From contig JBOGNO010000018.1 of assembly GCA_050747245.1 (NCBI GenBank), positions 1-49,895 of the forward strand: a stretch of DNA of 49,895 nt. The letters are read 5' to 3'. The notes under the pieces are model-generated. The model made no database searches and had not been told where the DNA came from. It saw only the letters and a program-made list of their open reading frames with translations. Position 1 is the first letter of the stretch; the number at the start of each line of letters is the position of its first letter. A program made the position numbers and the translations under genes. This DNA is from JBOGNO01 sp050747245. GTDB lineage: Bacteria > Acidobacteriota > Terriglobia > Acidiferrales > UBA7541. Shown here one piece after another: positions 8,628 to 17,488 of the stretch.

Positions 8628-8662
8628 CCGCCCTCTGTCCTCTCGGGCTTGTCGGGGCGGTT
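8626..8662 (+). terminator. Hairpin terminator after the AhpD-like gene
   Basis: AACCGCCC (8626-8633) pairs with GGGCGGTT (8655-8662) across a 21-nt loop and is followed by a pyrimidine-rich TTCTGACTCTTCTTTC. It starts at the stop codon of the upstream gene. Confidence 0.5.
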
Positions 8663-8704
8663 TCTGACTCTTCTTTCGGGTGCCCCATGCGCCGGTGGAG
8701 TTTA

Positions 8705-8725
8705 CCCCGACGCATTTTGTCGGGG
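8705..8725. terminator. Hairpin between convergent genes
   Basis: CCCCGAC, a 7-nt loop (GCATTTT) and GTCGGGG form a perfect stem between the AhpD-like gene (+) and the glucosidase gene (-). It may end transcription from the minus-strand gene, though no clear T-run follows. Confidence 0.35.
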
Positions 8726-8785
8726 CGCGTTGGGAAGTTGACTCACCCTCGCCGCCTCAAATCACTGCCCATCCTGAACTGAACC

Positions 8786-11467
8786 TTATTCCCCGCTCTG
8801 CTCCAGCAATTTCGCAATCAGCGCCGTCCAACCCGTCTGGTGACTCGCGCCGAGCCCGGCGCCATTCTCACCGTGAAAATATTCGTAGAAGAGAATCAGG
8901 TTTCGCCAGTGTTCATCCGTCTGGAATTTTTCCGTTCCGCCGTACACCGGACGCCTGCCATCGCGTTGCAGAAAGATGTGCGAAAGCCGCCTCGACAAAT
9001 CCGCCGCGACGTCCCACAGGTTGAGCAGCCGCCCCGAACCTGTCGGATATTCCACCTTGAGCGTGTCTCCGTAATAGTGGTGGTATCTCTGCAGCGATTC
9101 GATGATCAGAAAGTTCATCGGCATCCACACGGGCCCGCGCCAGTTCGAATTGCCGCCGAACATATCCGTCCACGATTCTCCGGGTGCGTAATCCACGCGG
9201 TACTGCATACCGTCTGTCTGCAGCATGTAGGGATGGTCTTGATGAATCTTGGAAAGCGAGCGGATTCCGTGCGGCGAAAGGAATTCCGCCTCCGACAACA
9301 TATACGGAAGTATCCGCACCAGCCGCTTACGGTTGGCGATGCTCAGCAGCCGGCGCACTCCCTTTTCCGAGCGCATGCTCATGTCGAGGTGCTCGGGAAA
9401 ATCGGCGTGGTGATGGAGGAACCAGTCCATGCGGCGCAGAAATCCCTTGAGCGACTCGAGCTTCTCCGGCTCCAGAATCGTAACCGCGAAAAGCGGAATC
9501 AGCCCGACCAGCGAGCGCAACTTCAGCGGGAAGTGCCCGCCGTCGGCGAAATGCACCACGTCGTAGTAAAAGCCTTCCTCTTCATTCCACAATCCCGTGC
9601 AGTGGTTTTCTTCGCCGCCGATGCTGTTCATGGCGTCGGCGATGCGCACGAAGTGCTCGAAAAATTTGCTGGCGACGTCCTCGTACGCAGAATCTTCCTG
9701 CGCCAACTCCACCGCGATCGCCAGCAGGTTGAGGCAGTACACCGCCATCCAGCTCGTGCCGTCAGATTGCTCCAGCGCTCCGCCTCCGGGCAGCGGCTGC
9801 GAGCGGTCGAACACCCCTATGTTGTCGAGCCCCAGGAATCCTCCCTCAAACACATTGCGTCCTTGCGGGTCCTTGCGCGTCACCCACCAGGTAAAGTTCA
9901 GCAGCAATTTGTGGAACACGCGCTCCAGAAAATTTCGGTCGCCCTTCCCGCGGATCCGTCGCTCGATTTTGAAAACGCGCAGCGCCGCCCACGCCTGCAC
10001 CGGAGGGTTGACGTCGCCGAAGTTCCATTCGTACGCGGGAATTTGTCCGTTGGGATGCTGGTACCACTCGCGCAGCAGCAGGATCAGCTGTTCCTTCGCG
10101 AAATCGGGATCAATCAGCGCCATGGCCACGCAATGAAACGCCAGGTCCCACGACGCGTACCACGGGTATTCCCATTTGTCGGGCATGGAAATCACGTCGG
10201 CGTTGTAGAGATGCGTCCAATCGCTGTTGCGCCCCTGCTTGCGCCGCCGATCCGCAGGCGGCTGTGTGGGATCGCCCGCGAGCCATTGCTCCACGTCGTA
10301 GTGATACGATTGTTTGCCCCACAGCAATCCGGCGAACGCCTGCCGCTGCACCAATTGCGCATCCGCGCTCATCTTCGGGCAATGCCGCGCCCCAAAGAAT
10401 TCATCCGCCTCGCGGATGCGCTCGGCGAATATCCGCTCGAACTCCGCCCCGGATCGTTTAGTCACTGGCGGCGTCTTGGGAGCCGCCGCGCCGTCGCCCT
10501 CCGCCCATTTCGTTAGTCGCAGGCGAACCGTCGCGCTGCCCCCAGCCGGAATCTCGAGCGCGTAATCCGCCGCGACCTTCGTTCCTTCATTCGCCGGATT
10601 CACGGCCCCGCGTTTTCCGAGCACTACCGCATCATTAATCGAGTCCTTCACGTACGGCGTGCGGTTTTTCCCTCCGTAGAGTTTTTCGAGGTTGGTCTCG
10701 TTTTCCGTGAAAAGGAGTTCCGGCTTTCCTTCGGCCGTCAGCAGATAAGCGCCATAATCAGGCTGCCGCGCAAGCACGCTCGCACTTCCGGGCGCGCTCG
10801 CCGTCTGCTGCGCGTGGCATGCGCGCACCACGCCGCCCCACGACCACGTGTTGCGAAACCACAGCGTAGGCAGCAGCCGCAGCGCCGCTTTTTCCGGCCC
10901 GCGGTTCCACGCGGTGATGCGGATCAGGATGTCTTCCGACGCCGCCTTGGCGTATTCGATATACACGTCGAAGTAGCGGTTCTCGTTGAAAATTCCCGTA
11001 TCCAGCAGCTCGAATTCCTGATCCCGCCGCGAGCGCCGGCGGTTCTCTTCCAACAATTGCTCGTAGGGAAATCTTTGCTGCGGATATTTGTAGAGGCACT
11101 TGCAATAAGACGACGTCGGAGTGGCGTCCTGATAAAAATAATATTCCTTCACGTCCTCGCCGTGATTGCCCTGCATATTTGTCAGCCCGAAGAGCCGCTC
11201 CTTCAAAAACGGATCGCACCCGTTCCACAGCGCCAGCGCGAAGCAGATGCGCTGGTGACGGTCGCAGAATCCGCCGATGCCGTCCTCGCCCCAGCGGTAC
11301 GTTCGCGAAAGCGCTTGCTCGAACGGAAAATACGACCACGCGTCTCCATTCGCGCTGTAATCCTCCCGCACCGTGCCCCACTGCCGTTCGGAAAGATACG
11401 GGCCCCAGCGCTTCCAGTGGGTTTTCCGGTCGCGGTCTTCCAGCAGGCGCGTAGCTTCGGCGGTCAT
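8786..11467 (-). CDS. GH63-type glucosidase (MGH1-like)
   Basis: An 893-residue protein of the bacterial GH63-like glucosidase group, close to the usual family length. The N-terminal half (to about residue 330) is a beta-sandwich-like region with WGPYLSERQWGTVREDYS at the start. The C-terminal half is an (alpha/alpha)6 barrel with typical stretches such as GDPTQPPADRR, WDLAFHCVAMALIDP, QIPAYEWNFGDVNPPVQAWA, FLGLDNIGVFDRSQPLP, HGIRSLSK and NWRGPVWMPMNFLI. There is no signal peptide, so it should act on cytosolic alpha-glucosides such as glucosylglycerate-like or trehalose-related compounds; which one is not decided by sequence. It is divergent from the polytopic membrane gene at 11655, with a 16-bp palindrome between them. 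Confidence 0.88.
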   Translation of the reverse strand: MTAEATRLLEDRDRKTHWKRWGPYLSERQWGTVREDYSANGDAWSYFPFEQALSRTYRWGEDGIGGFCDRHQRICFALALWNGCDPFLKERLFGLTNMQGNHGEDVKEYYFYQDATPTSSYCKCLYKYPQQRFPYEQLLEENRRRSRRDQEFELLDTGIFNENRYFDVYIEYAKAASEDILIRITAWNRGPEKAALRLLPTLWFRNTWSWGGVVRACHAQQTASAPGSASVLARQPDYGAYLLTAEGKPELLFTENETNLEKLYGGKNRTPYVKDSINDAVVLGKRGAVNPANEGTKVAADYALEIPAGGSATVRLRLTKWAEGDGAAAPKTPPVTKRSGAEFERIFAERIREADEFFGARHCPKMSADAQLVQRQAFAGLLWGKQSYHYDVEQWLAGDPTQPPADRRRKQGRNSDWTHLYNADVISMPDKWEYPWYASWDLAFHCVAMALIDPDFAKEQLILLLREWYQHPNGQIPAYEWNFGDVNPPVQAWAALRVFKIERRIRGKGDRNFLERVFHKLLLNFTWWVTRKDPQGRNVFEGGFLGLDNIGVFDRSQPLPGGGALEQSDGTSWMAVYCLNLLAIAVELAQEDSAYEDVASKFFEHFVRIADAMNSIGGEENHCTGLWNEEEGFYYDVVHFADGGHFPLKLRSLVGLIPLFAVTILEPEKLESLKGFLRRMDWFLHHHADFPEHLDMSMRSEKGVRRLLSIANRKRLVRILPYMLSEAEFLSPHGIRSLSKIHQDHPYMLQTDGMQYRVDYAPGESWTDMFGGNSNWRGPVWMPMNFLIIESLQRYHHYYGDTLKVEYPTGSGRLLNLWDVAADLSRRLSHIFLQRDGRRPVYGGTEKFQTDEHWRNLILFYEYFHGENGAGLGASHQTGWTALIAKLLEQSGE

Positions 11468-11503
11468 CGGTTTCTCATCTTCGCGGCAAAATTTATGGCG
11501 CTG

Positions 11504-11519
11504 GCAATCTCAAGATTGC
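11504..11519. promoter_or_regulatory. Perfect 16-bp palindrome, candidate operator
   Basis: GCAATCT-CA-AGATTGC is a perfect inverted repeat in the 187-bp space between the divergent glucosidase and membrane-protein genes, 37 bp upstream of the glucosidase ATG. Its length and position fit a dimeric repressor site such as a LacI or GntR type; no regulator gene is adjacent, so this is inference. Confidence 0.35.
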
Positions 11520-11654
11520 GAATCAGCACTCTAACCATTACGCGTTGTCCTTGCAACTCGGATGTAGCAACGCTCGTCCGGCGCGTTTTTTGCGCCCCGG
11601 CTGGTTCTGCGAGGCGAGCCTTCGAATGTTACACTGTTGGAGAATTTCGCTGCC

Positions 11655-13361
11655 ATGTCCGCGCCCCCTTCCCCAATTCCCGTCGCGAAACGCCCGCGCT
11701 TTCTTTTCGCGCCGGCCATCGTTGTCGCTCTCGCGGCCGCGGCCGTGATCTCTCCCATGCTGTTTCTCGGAAACGCTTCTGGCCACGACTTCACCTTTCA
11801 CGCTCAGTCCTGGATGGAAGTTTCCCGCGAGTGGCGCGAAGGAATTTTCCTCCCTCGCTGGGCCGCCGAAGCCAATTTCGGCTTTGGCGAGCCGCGTTTC
11901 ATTTTTTATCCGCCCGCGTCTTGGATGCTCGGAGCGCTTCTGGGTACTCTGCTTCCCTGGAAAATTGTTCCTGGAGTTTTCATTTGGCTCGCGCTCTTCT
12001 TCGCGGGATTCTCCATGTTTCGTCTCGCGCGCGAGTGGCTCCCGCGCGACGCTGCGGCCGCCGCCGCGATTCTCTTCGCTTTCAATCCCTATAACCTCGT
12101 CATCGTCTATTACCGCAGCGATTTCGCCGAACTCCTCGCTTGGGCCATCTTTCCGCTCGCCGTGCTCGCCGTTTTGCGCGTCGCGCGCCAAGGATGGCGC
12201 CCAATCTATCCTCTCGCCGCGACCCTCGCGGCCATCTGGCTATCGAACGCACCCGCCGCCGTGCTCGCCTCCTATTCGCTCGCTTTGCTTCTCTTCGTCG
12301 CCTGCGCGGTTCAGAAACATTGGAAAAATCTTCTCCCGGGCGCCGCCGGATTCGCCGGAGGACTCGGCCTCGCGGCCTTTTACATGGTCCCCGCCGCCTG
12401 GGAACAGCGCTGGGTCAACATTCGCCAGGCCCTCGATACTAATCTTCAGCCCGCGCACAATTTTCTCTTCGCGCATTCGAGCGATCCCAATTTCGTGCGC
12501 TTCAATTCGAAAGTATCCTGCGTCGCCGTGGCCGTGATCGCCGTCACATTGCTTGCGTTCTTCGCGGCGCGCCGCCCGAGATCGGCGTCGTGGCGCGCAT
12601 CCCCGGAATTCGTGAAGCCGCTAGCCGCCCTCGCGTCGCTTTCGATTTTCATGATGCTTCCCTTCACCGAATTTGCCTGGCGCCTCGTCCCCAAGCTCGA
12701 ATTCGTGCAGTTTCCCTGGCGCTGGCTCGGGCCCCTGGCCATCGCCCTGGCCGCTTTTTTTGCCGCGGCCACGCGCCAGATTTCCGGAGGGCGCTGGCGC
12801 TGGGCCTTCTGGCTCGCGATGGCTCTGGCGCTCGCCTTTTCGGCCAGGCTGATGATCCGCGATGCCTGGTGGGATTCCCAAGACATTCCCCAACTCGCCG
12901 CGGCATTTCATTCCGGCGCCGGTTATGAAGGCGCCGATGAATACCAACCCCTCGGCTGCGATCGCACCGACCTGCCCGAAAATTTTCCGCGCGTTCGTGC
13001 CGAAGAAGGTTTCCGCGTGCGCGTGGATTCCTGGCGCTCCGAAGTAAAAACATTTTCCGTCGATTCGCCGCGCCCCGCGACTCTCGAACTCCGCCTCGTG
13101 AATTATCCTGCCTGGCGCGCCGAAATGAACGGCCGCGAGGCGCCCATTCTTTCGAAACCGGGAACCATGCAAGCCCTCCTGCGCGTTCCCGCCGGGCTTG
13201 CGCGCGTTGCCATCCGCTTTCGCCCCACCACCGACCGCCTCCTCGGCAATTCCCTTTCCATTCTTTCGCTGTTTCTCCTCGCCGTGTTCTGGCTCCGCGC
13301 AAAATTCCTCGCCCTCGACCCAAATTTCGCCACGGAGGCACTGAGCTCACGGAGAAGTTAG
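11655..13361 (+). CDS. Polytopic membrane protein, PTPS-related/YfhO-like
   Basis: A 568-residue inner-membrane protein with around ten hydrophobic segments and a soluble C-terminal beta domain (about residues 430-530). The first periplasmic loop has the signature of the 6-pyruvoyl-tetrahydropterin-synthase-related membrane family (PF10131): GHDFTFHAQSW, then REWREGIFLPRWAAEANFG and FGEPRFIFYPPASW. This pattern resembles GT-C glycosyltransferases, where the Asp of such a loop is catalytic, so a role in transferring sugars from a lipid carrier is plausible but unproven. ATG 11655 is preferred to the in-frame TTG 11637, which lies just before it. A TACACT -10-like element sits at 11630-11635. 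Confidence 0.8.
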   Translation: MSAPPSPIPVAKRPRFLFAPAIVVALAAAAVISPMLFLGNASGHDFTFHAQSWMEVSREWREGIFLPRWAAEANFGFGEPRFIFYPPASWMLGALLGTLLPWKIVPGVFIWLALFFAGFSMFRLAREWLPRDAAAAAAILFAFNPYNLVIVYYRSDFAELLAWAIFPLAVLAVLRVARQGWRPIYPLAATLAAIWLSNAPAAVLASYSLALLLFVACAVQKHWKNLLPGAAGFAGGLGLAAFYMVPAAWEQRWVNIRQALDTNLQPAHNFLFAHSSDPNFVRFNSKVSCVAVAVIAVTLLAFFAARRPRSASWRASPEFVKPLAALASLSIFMMLPFTEFAWRLVPKLEFVQFPWRWLGPLAIALAAFFAAATRQISGGRWRWAFWLAMALALAFSARLMIRDAWWDSQDIPQLAAAFHSGAGYEGADEYQPLGCDRTDLPENFPRVRAEEGFRVRVDSWRSEVKTFSVDSPRPATLELRLVNYPAWRAEMNGREAPILSKPGTMQALLRVPAGLARVAIRFRPTTDRLLGNSLSILSLFLLAVFWLRAKFLALDPNFATEALSSRRS

Positions 13362-13438
13362 TTGGGCTCCCGAGTTGTGTTTGATTCGTTCTTCTCTGGT
13401 CCCCCCTTTGATCGATCAGACCTTACCAAACAGCGTTT

Positions 13439-13729
13439 GTGTCTCGATTAGGCTTTGGCTCGCCCTTTTGTTTTCAACGGCTTAGCCCAGATCTTGTTTC
13501 TGGGTGTGTCTCGATTAGAATCCTCGGGGACCGGAAAAGCGGTGGCTGTGTCGAGAGGGGTCACCCCATGTCTGCTAGTCCGAAACTCCGCCAGGTTCAT
13601 CCCATCAGCTCCCTTCGGTTGACCTCGCGCGAATCCTATATTCGCGAGTGTGTCTCGATTAGAAATTGCTCCGATCCTTTGTTTTCAATGACTTAGGTCG
13701 CATCTTGTTTCAGAGTGTGTCTCGATTAG
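13439..13729. repeat. Degenerate repeat cluster (four copies of a 13-nt core)
   Basis: GTGTCTCGATTAG occurs exactly at 13439, 13506, 13650 and 13717, spaced 67, 144 and 67 bp. The two 67-bp units share more than the core: both contain a TTTGTTTTCAAyGrCTTAG block and an ATCTTGTTTC block before the next core. This looks like two decayed copies of an approximately 80-bp element, or the remnant of a longer array. The whole 515-bp gap (13362-13876) has no convincing gene. Confidence 0.75.
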
Positions 13730-13758
13730 AAATTGCCTCCCGGGCATGAAGTGCGAAA

Positions 13759-13777
13759 GGCGGGGAGTGTCCCCGCC
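13759..13777. terminator. GC-rich hairpin at the edge of the SIR2 region
   Basis: GGCGGGG-AGTGT-CCCCGCC is a perfect 7-bp stem. It lies about 100 bp downstream of the minus-strand SIR2-like gene and may end its transcript, although no T-run follows. It is followed on the plus strand by CTGGTGCCCTAATTT, which resembles the end of the IS1-like cassette at 47754-47787. Confidence 0.4.
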
Positions 13778-13876
13778 TCGGCTGGTGCCCTAATTTCCGC
13801 ATAAATGTTAGCACATGTTAAGTGGAAAGTAAAGTACCAGGACTAAGAATCTGACAGGGCGGATGGACGTGTAGTC

Positions 13877-15988
13877 TCACTTCCTTAGGGCCTCCTCGCA
13901 GCAGAACCGGCGCTTCTCCCCTGAGCCGCAAGGACAGAGATCATACTGAGTGATACTTGCGGCCTCACAATAGGCGTGGAATTCTTCAGCACTCCTCCTA
14001 CGCCAACGGGCCAGAGCTGCCTCGGAGTAATTCATGTCGGTCCACACAGCCGGAGTAGGTTTCGAGTTTGCAAGAGAGTGGGCTAGCAGCAATCCTGACA
14101 TCGCGTCGCGGGCCTCTTGAAGGATTCGAGGTGGGATCGTTGATCGTAAGCCGCCACCAATGCATACGACCAGTTCACTTCCTGGATTAAAGGCTAGCAG
14201 TCTAAGTAAATCGGTCCGCATTGTTACGCCCGGCTGTGTCTCCCTGAATGCCAGGACGGCTCTCAGAATGGACGGATCTTGAAGGACGAATTTTCCGAGG
14301 TCTGTGTGGTACCTCCCGGTCAGGACATAGCTTGCCTCATCATCTGCCCAGCAGTCGCTGGAAGCTGCGGAGAGTGCTGGAGCAGCTAACCCAGCACAAC
14401 CAAACAGTAATTTAGTTGATGCTATTCCCAGCGCCTGGCAGGTGGAAGCAACCTTGACAATGTTCACAACGCGTAAGATTGAAAATGCCATCCAGCGTGG
14501 GATGGACTCTAATGGAGTGCCGTCGCTCAGTCCGAGCTGCTCTTTTATTTGAGGAAGCAGTAGAAGACTCTTCGACATCTCCAAATTTGGTTCTTGTTTG
14601 GTGCTGTCGATAAATTCTGTCCGGTTTTCTAGCGTTTCCAGCAGTGCCTCAGCCTCGGCTTCCTTACCCGGTGCGGCCGTAAAATAGGAGTGGACTACTT
14701 CCTTTCTGGTTTGGTCGCGGCGGTCCGTTGTTTTCGGTTTGATGTGGCCCAGCATGCCACCGGAGATAGAGGCGACCGTCGGAAAGATAATCGCTTCTTC
14801 AGAATCCCAGTGAACGAAGCGGATAGCGCCAGAGTTCACGAGTTCCCAAAATAGCTGGTCACCTAGGAGGTAGTGAACGCGGTCCACGCAGGCGAGTGGA
14901 CAGTAGGTGAAGTCAAAGCAAAGAAGCCCCACAACCAAGTCGTGCATCGCTGTGGACTCTGTACTTGGTTGTTCTGAATTCGTCCATCCTGGTCCCCTAA
15001 TTATGGAAATCGGCGTTTCCTTGCCAGCGCGTCCTGCTTCGATTGCCTGAGACGTAGTCCACGTTCCTGGTGGGTAGATGTCCGAAATAAAATGGGCGCT
15101 CATTAGAGGGGGCATGTCAGCAGTTGGCGACGGGGGCCCAGATACTATTCTCTGAAACTTCCGCACGTGACTCACAATTTCGAGGACTTGAATGACGGTG
15201 CGATGGTCTCTATGTGGTTCCGGCTTGTATCTAATGACATTTAAGCTGCTTGGGAGCGCGGTGGCTGGGTCGGAAGAGATTAAGAAGTGCGGGCCGTCGC
15301 CAAAGATTTCTCTTAGCTTGGAGTTGTTGGCTAGGAGTTCAAGGACATATTGGTCGCCTAGGCTGTATCCTACGAAAACAACGCAGCATTGCGTGAAAAG
15401 TTGCCGTATCACTAGGAGATATCTGGGGTCTTTAACTAGAACGTCGTAATCGTCTTTTGTGAAGACAACGGACTGCATCGCGCTGACGCTGCCATGGAGC
15501 TTGCAGAGGAATGGGACCTGTTGGCCGATGAGATCCGTGCAGCGTTCGAGGTCGCTTCTCTGAATCGTGGATGTGCCCGGGAGGTTTTTCTCCAGGCATT
15601 CATCCACGTTTGTTGTGACGATGCGTAGGGGTTCGATCATCCTGATTGTTTTGATGAAGTGTTGGTACACCGGACTCTCGGTCCTAGGAGCGAAACTACG
15701 TGCTAGATGCGAGAAGAAACGCTCTTGGTTCGTTGACTTGCATAGCTGGAAGAATGAGGGGTATTTGTTCGACTGTAGCAGCAGAATGGCTTCTCGCTTG
15801 TCGTACTTGGTTTCATATTTCAAGTATTGGGTATGAAGGCTATCCGCAAGGTCACGCCATAGGGGATAGCCAGACCAAGCGCTCACGCCTGCCCCCAGCC
15901 AGAACATGAGGGGTTTTGAAGCGGATCGCGCTATGTCCCTTAATAAGCGCAGGGAGCAACGTGTTTGCTTGTCGTTAGCATCCAGCAT
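13877..15988 (-). CDS. SIR2-like NADase-type protein with C-terminal SEC-C zinc motif
   Basis: A 703-residue protein. The N-terminal ~280 residues form a SIR2-like Rossmann domain (SIR2_2 type): GAGVSAWSGYP at 32-42 for NAD binding, TTNVDECLEK near 126-135, KLHGS with the expected catalytic His near 165, and FVGYSLGDQYVLELL near 205-219. The middle (about 290-670) matches nothing I know. The C-terminus carries CPCGSGEKRRFCC, a SEC-C zinc motif. In phage defence, SIR2-like domains of this class (ThsA, DSR1/2, SIR2-HerA) destroy NAD when triggered; the middle domain would then be the sensor. That role is inferred. Codons are clearly less GC-biased than in the neighbours, and the gene sits between a decayed repeat cluster and a tRNA gene, both signs of transfer. 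It has no partner gene. Confidence 0.8.
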   Translation of the reverse strand: MLDANDKQTRCSLRLLRDIARSASKPLMFWLGAGVSAWSGYPLWRDLADSLHTQYLKYETKYDKREAILLLQSNKYPSFFQLCKSTNQERFFSHLARSFAPRTESPVYQHFIKTIRMIEPLRIVTTNVDECLEKNLPGTSTIQRSDLERCTDLIGQQVPFLCKLHGSVSAMQSVVFTKDDYDVLVKDPRYLLVIRQLFTQCCVVFVGYSLGDQYVLELLANNSKLREIFGDGPHFLISSDPATALPSSLNVIRYKPEPHRDHRTVIQVLEIVSHVRKFQRIVSGPPSPTADMPPLMSAHFISDIYPPGTWTTSQAIEAGRAGKETPISIIRGPGWTNSEQPSTESTAMHDLVVGLLCFDFTYCPLACVDRVHYLLGDQLFWELVNSGAIRFVHWDSEEAIIFPTVASISGGMLGHIKPKTTDRRDQTRKEVVHSYFTAAPGKEAEAEALLETLENRTEFIDSTKQEPNLEMSKSLLLLPQIKEQLGLSDGTPLESIPRWMAFSILRVVNIVKVASTCQALGIASTKLLFGCAGLAAPALSAASSDCWADDEASYVLTGRYHTDLGKFVLQDPSILRAVLAFRETQPGVTMRTDLLRLLAFNPGSELVVCIGGGLRSTIPPRILQEARDAMSGLLLAHSLANSKPTPAVWTDMNYSEAALARWRRRSAEEFHAYCEAASITQYDLCPCGSGEKRRFCCEEALRK

Positions 15989-16129
15989 TTTGATTCAAGA
16001 TTTGATTCGTCCACACATTGTTACATATAGGCTTAGATTCCGCATTGCAATGGCCTCTTGGTGATTAAGGATGGGTGCGAAATCAGAAAGAAGGCACAGC
16101 CTCTAACACGATTGGGGACGTGGAGGGGA

Positions 16130-16204
16130 TGGCTGGGAGGCCTGGACTCGAACCAGGATAATCAGATCCAGAGTCTGATGTACTACCGATTGTACGACCT
16201 CCCA
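16130..16204 (-). tRNA. tRNA-Gln (CUG anticodon)
   Basis: Read on the minus strand, a 7-bp acceptor stem (TGGGAGG with CCTCCCA), a D arm GTAC...GTAC, an anticodon stem TCAGA/TCTGA with loop CTCTGGA (anticodon CTG), and a T arm CCTGG-TTCGAGT-CCAGG fold cleanly. U1-A72 and discriminator G73 are typical of tRNA-Gln. The CCA end is encoded (16130-16132). The gene points towards the SIR2-like gene, so its 3' end faces the accessory patch. Confidence 0.93.
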
Positions 16205-16305
16205 GCAGAAACAAAAAAGGGCCGTCGCTTCGACCCATCACTACTCTAAACAGCGCGCGAGCGTTCGTCAACTGCGCGCCGCTCCATGAAAATCGCCCAT
16301 GAATA

Positions 16306-17475
16306 TCAATGCGGGGCGCGCGGCGCGGCGGGCACAAGCCGCCGATCCCGCACGTAGTATTCGGCGTCGCGCCAGACGATGCGGCGCTTGAAAAAACTGA
16401 CCACATAAACCACGAAAGCGAACGCGTCGCGCAGCGGAAGAAGATACATCTTGCGGCGAAGCAGCGGATCGCGGAGGCCTCGCGCTCCGACCGTCCAGGC
16501 CATGGCGAATCGCAGCGCAACGTAAGCCGCGAGATATGCGGTCGCGATCCAGATTCGCGGCGCGACGGCCGCGGCGAGAATCGCCCACGGCAAGCCCTGC
16601 GCGAAGATCAGGCCCAGATGGCCCCACGGCTCCGCGACGCGCAGCGTCATCGTCCAGCGGACTTGATGGGCAAACACCTGGCGGAGGGATTGCGCGGGAA
16701 AAACTGTGCAGACAGGAAAATCCGCGAGCGCGACGCGATAGCCGCGGGCGTGGAGGCGCTGGCCGAGCTCGTAATCGTCGGTGAGATGGTTCGCGAGCGC
16801 TTCAAAGCCGCCGATTTCGGCGAGGCGTTCGCGCCGCGTGGCCATGGTCGCGCCGAGCGTGAAATCCACTCCGCCGAGCAGCCAGGCGCACAGCACTCCG
16901 GCGGCGAAATCGGAGGAATTGCCGAGGGCTTCGAGGACGGAGGGAAGCGAGCCGTCGGTGAGTCCGCGATAAAGGCAGGTGACCGCCGCGACGCGGGAAT
17001 CGGAAAAATGCGCGACGACGGAGCGGAGATAATCCGGCGCGACGCGGATGTCGCTATCGCTGATTACAAAAAAATCGTGGCGCGCTTCGCGAACCAGGCG
17101 CACGAGCTTATTAACTTTCTTGGACGTGCCCAGCTCTTCCGCGCCGATGAGCAAGCGCGCGCGGCAATGCGGATGCTCGGCGATGACTTTCTGCAGCACC
17201 GGGATGGCGGGATCGGAATCATCCGGAACGCAGAAAAGGACTTCGTAATCGGGATAATCCTGCGAACAAAAACTCGCGTAATTTTCGTAGGCTTCGCGAT
17301 CGAGGCCCTTGATTGGCTTGAGGATGCTTACGGGAGGAGTGAAATCGCGCGGCAGAGCGGGCGGGCGGCCGAAAAATCGCCGCGCGGCGATCATGGCAAG
17401 AACGTAATAGCCGAACGGAGCGAGCGCCGCAAGGAGAATGATCCAGCGAAAAACGTGCAGCGCCCCGGGCCACAT
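16306..17475 (-). CDS. hpnI: Hopanoid glycosyltransferase HpnI
   Basis: A 389-residue GT2/GT21-type transferase, ceramide-glucosyltransferase-like, matching HpnI, which adds N-acetylglucosamine to bacteriohopanetetrol. An N-terminal membrane helix (about 10-30) is followed by the GT-A core with DSD at 140-142 (metal/UDP binding), DDYE at 233-236 and QVRW at 271-274, the (Q/R)xxRW acceptor motif, then several C-terminal membrane segments. AAGGAGG precedes the ATG. It is the last gene of a four-gene run with hpnJ and two half-size transporters; the deacetylase HpnK is not in the window. The call rests on motifs plus the hpnJ neighbour. Confidence 0.85.
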   Translation of the reverse strand: MWPGALHVFRWIILLAALAPFGYYVLAMIAARRFFGRPPALPRDFTPPVSILKPIKGLDREAYENYASFCSQDYPDYEVLFCVPDDSDPAIPVLQKVIAEHPHCRARLLIGAEELGTSKKVNKLVRLVREARHDFFVISDSDIRVAPDYLRSVVAHFSDSRVAAVTCLYRGLTDGSLPSVLEALGNSSDFAAGVLCAWLLGGVDFTLGATMATRRERLAEIGGFEALANHLTDDYELGQRLHARGYRVALADFPVCTVFPAQSLRQVFAHQVRWTMTLRVAEPWGHLGLIFAQGLPWAILAAAVAPRIWIATAYLAAYVALRFAMAWTVGARGLRDPLLRRKMYLLPLRDAFAFVVYVVSFFKRRIVWRDAEYYVRDRRLVPAAPRAPH

Positions 17476-17488
17476 ACCGCGAGCCTCC

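Noticed and set aside
8840..10516. A 558-codon plus-strand frame
   Set aside because: It is antisense to the GH63-type glucosidase and rich in Arg, His and Pro, as expected for a mirror frame.
13439..13729. CRISPR array
   Set aside because: Only four copies of a 13-nt core, irregular spacing, similarity extending into the would-be spacers, and no cas genes in the window.
13801..13830. Possible insertion-sequence end (ATGTTAGCACATGTTAAG)
   Set aside because: It contains a short direct repeat (ATGTTA) but I found no matching inverted copy nearby, so an element end cannot be supported.
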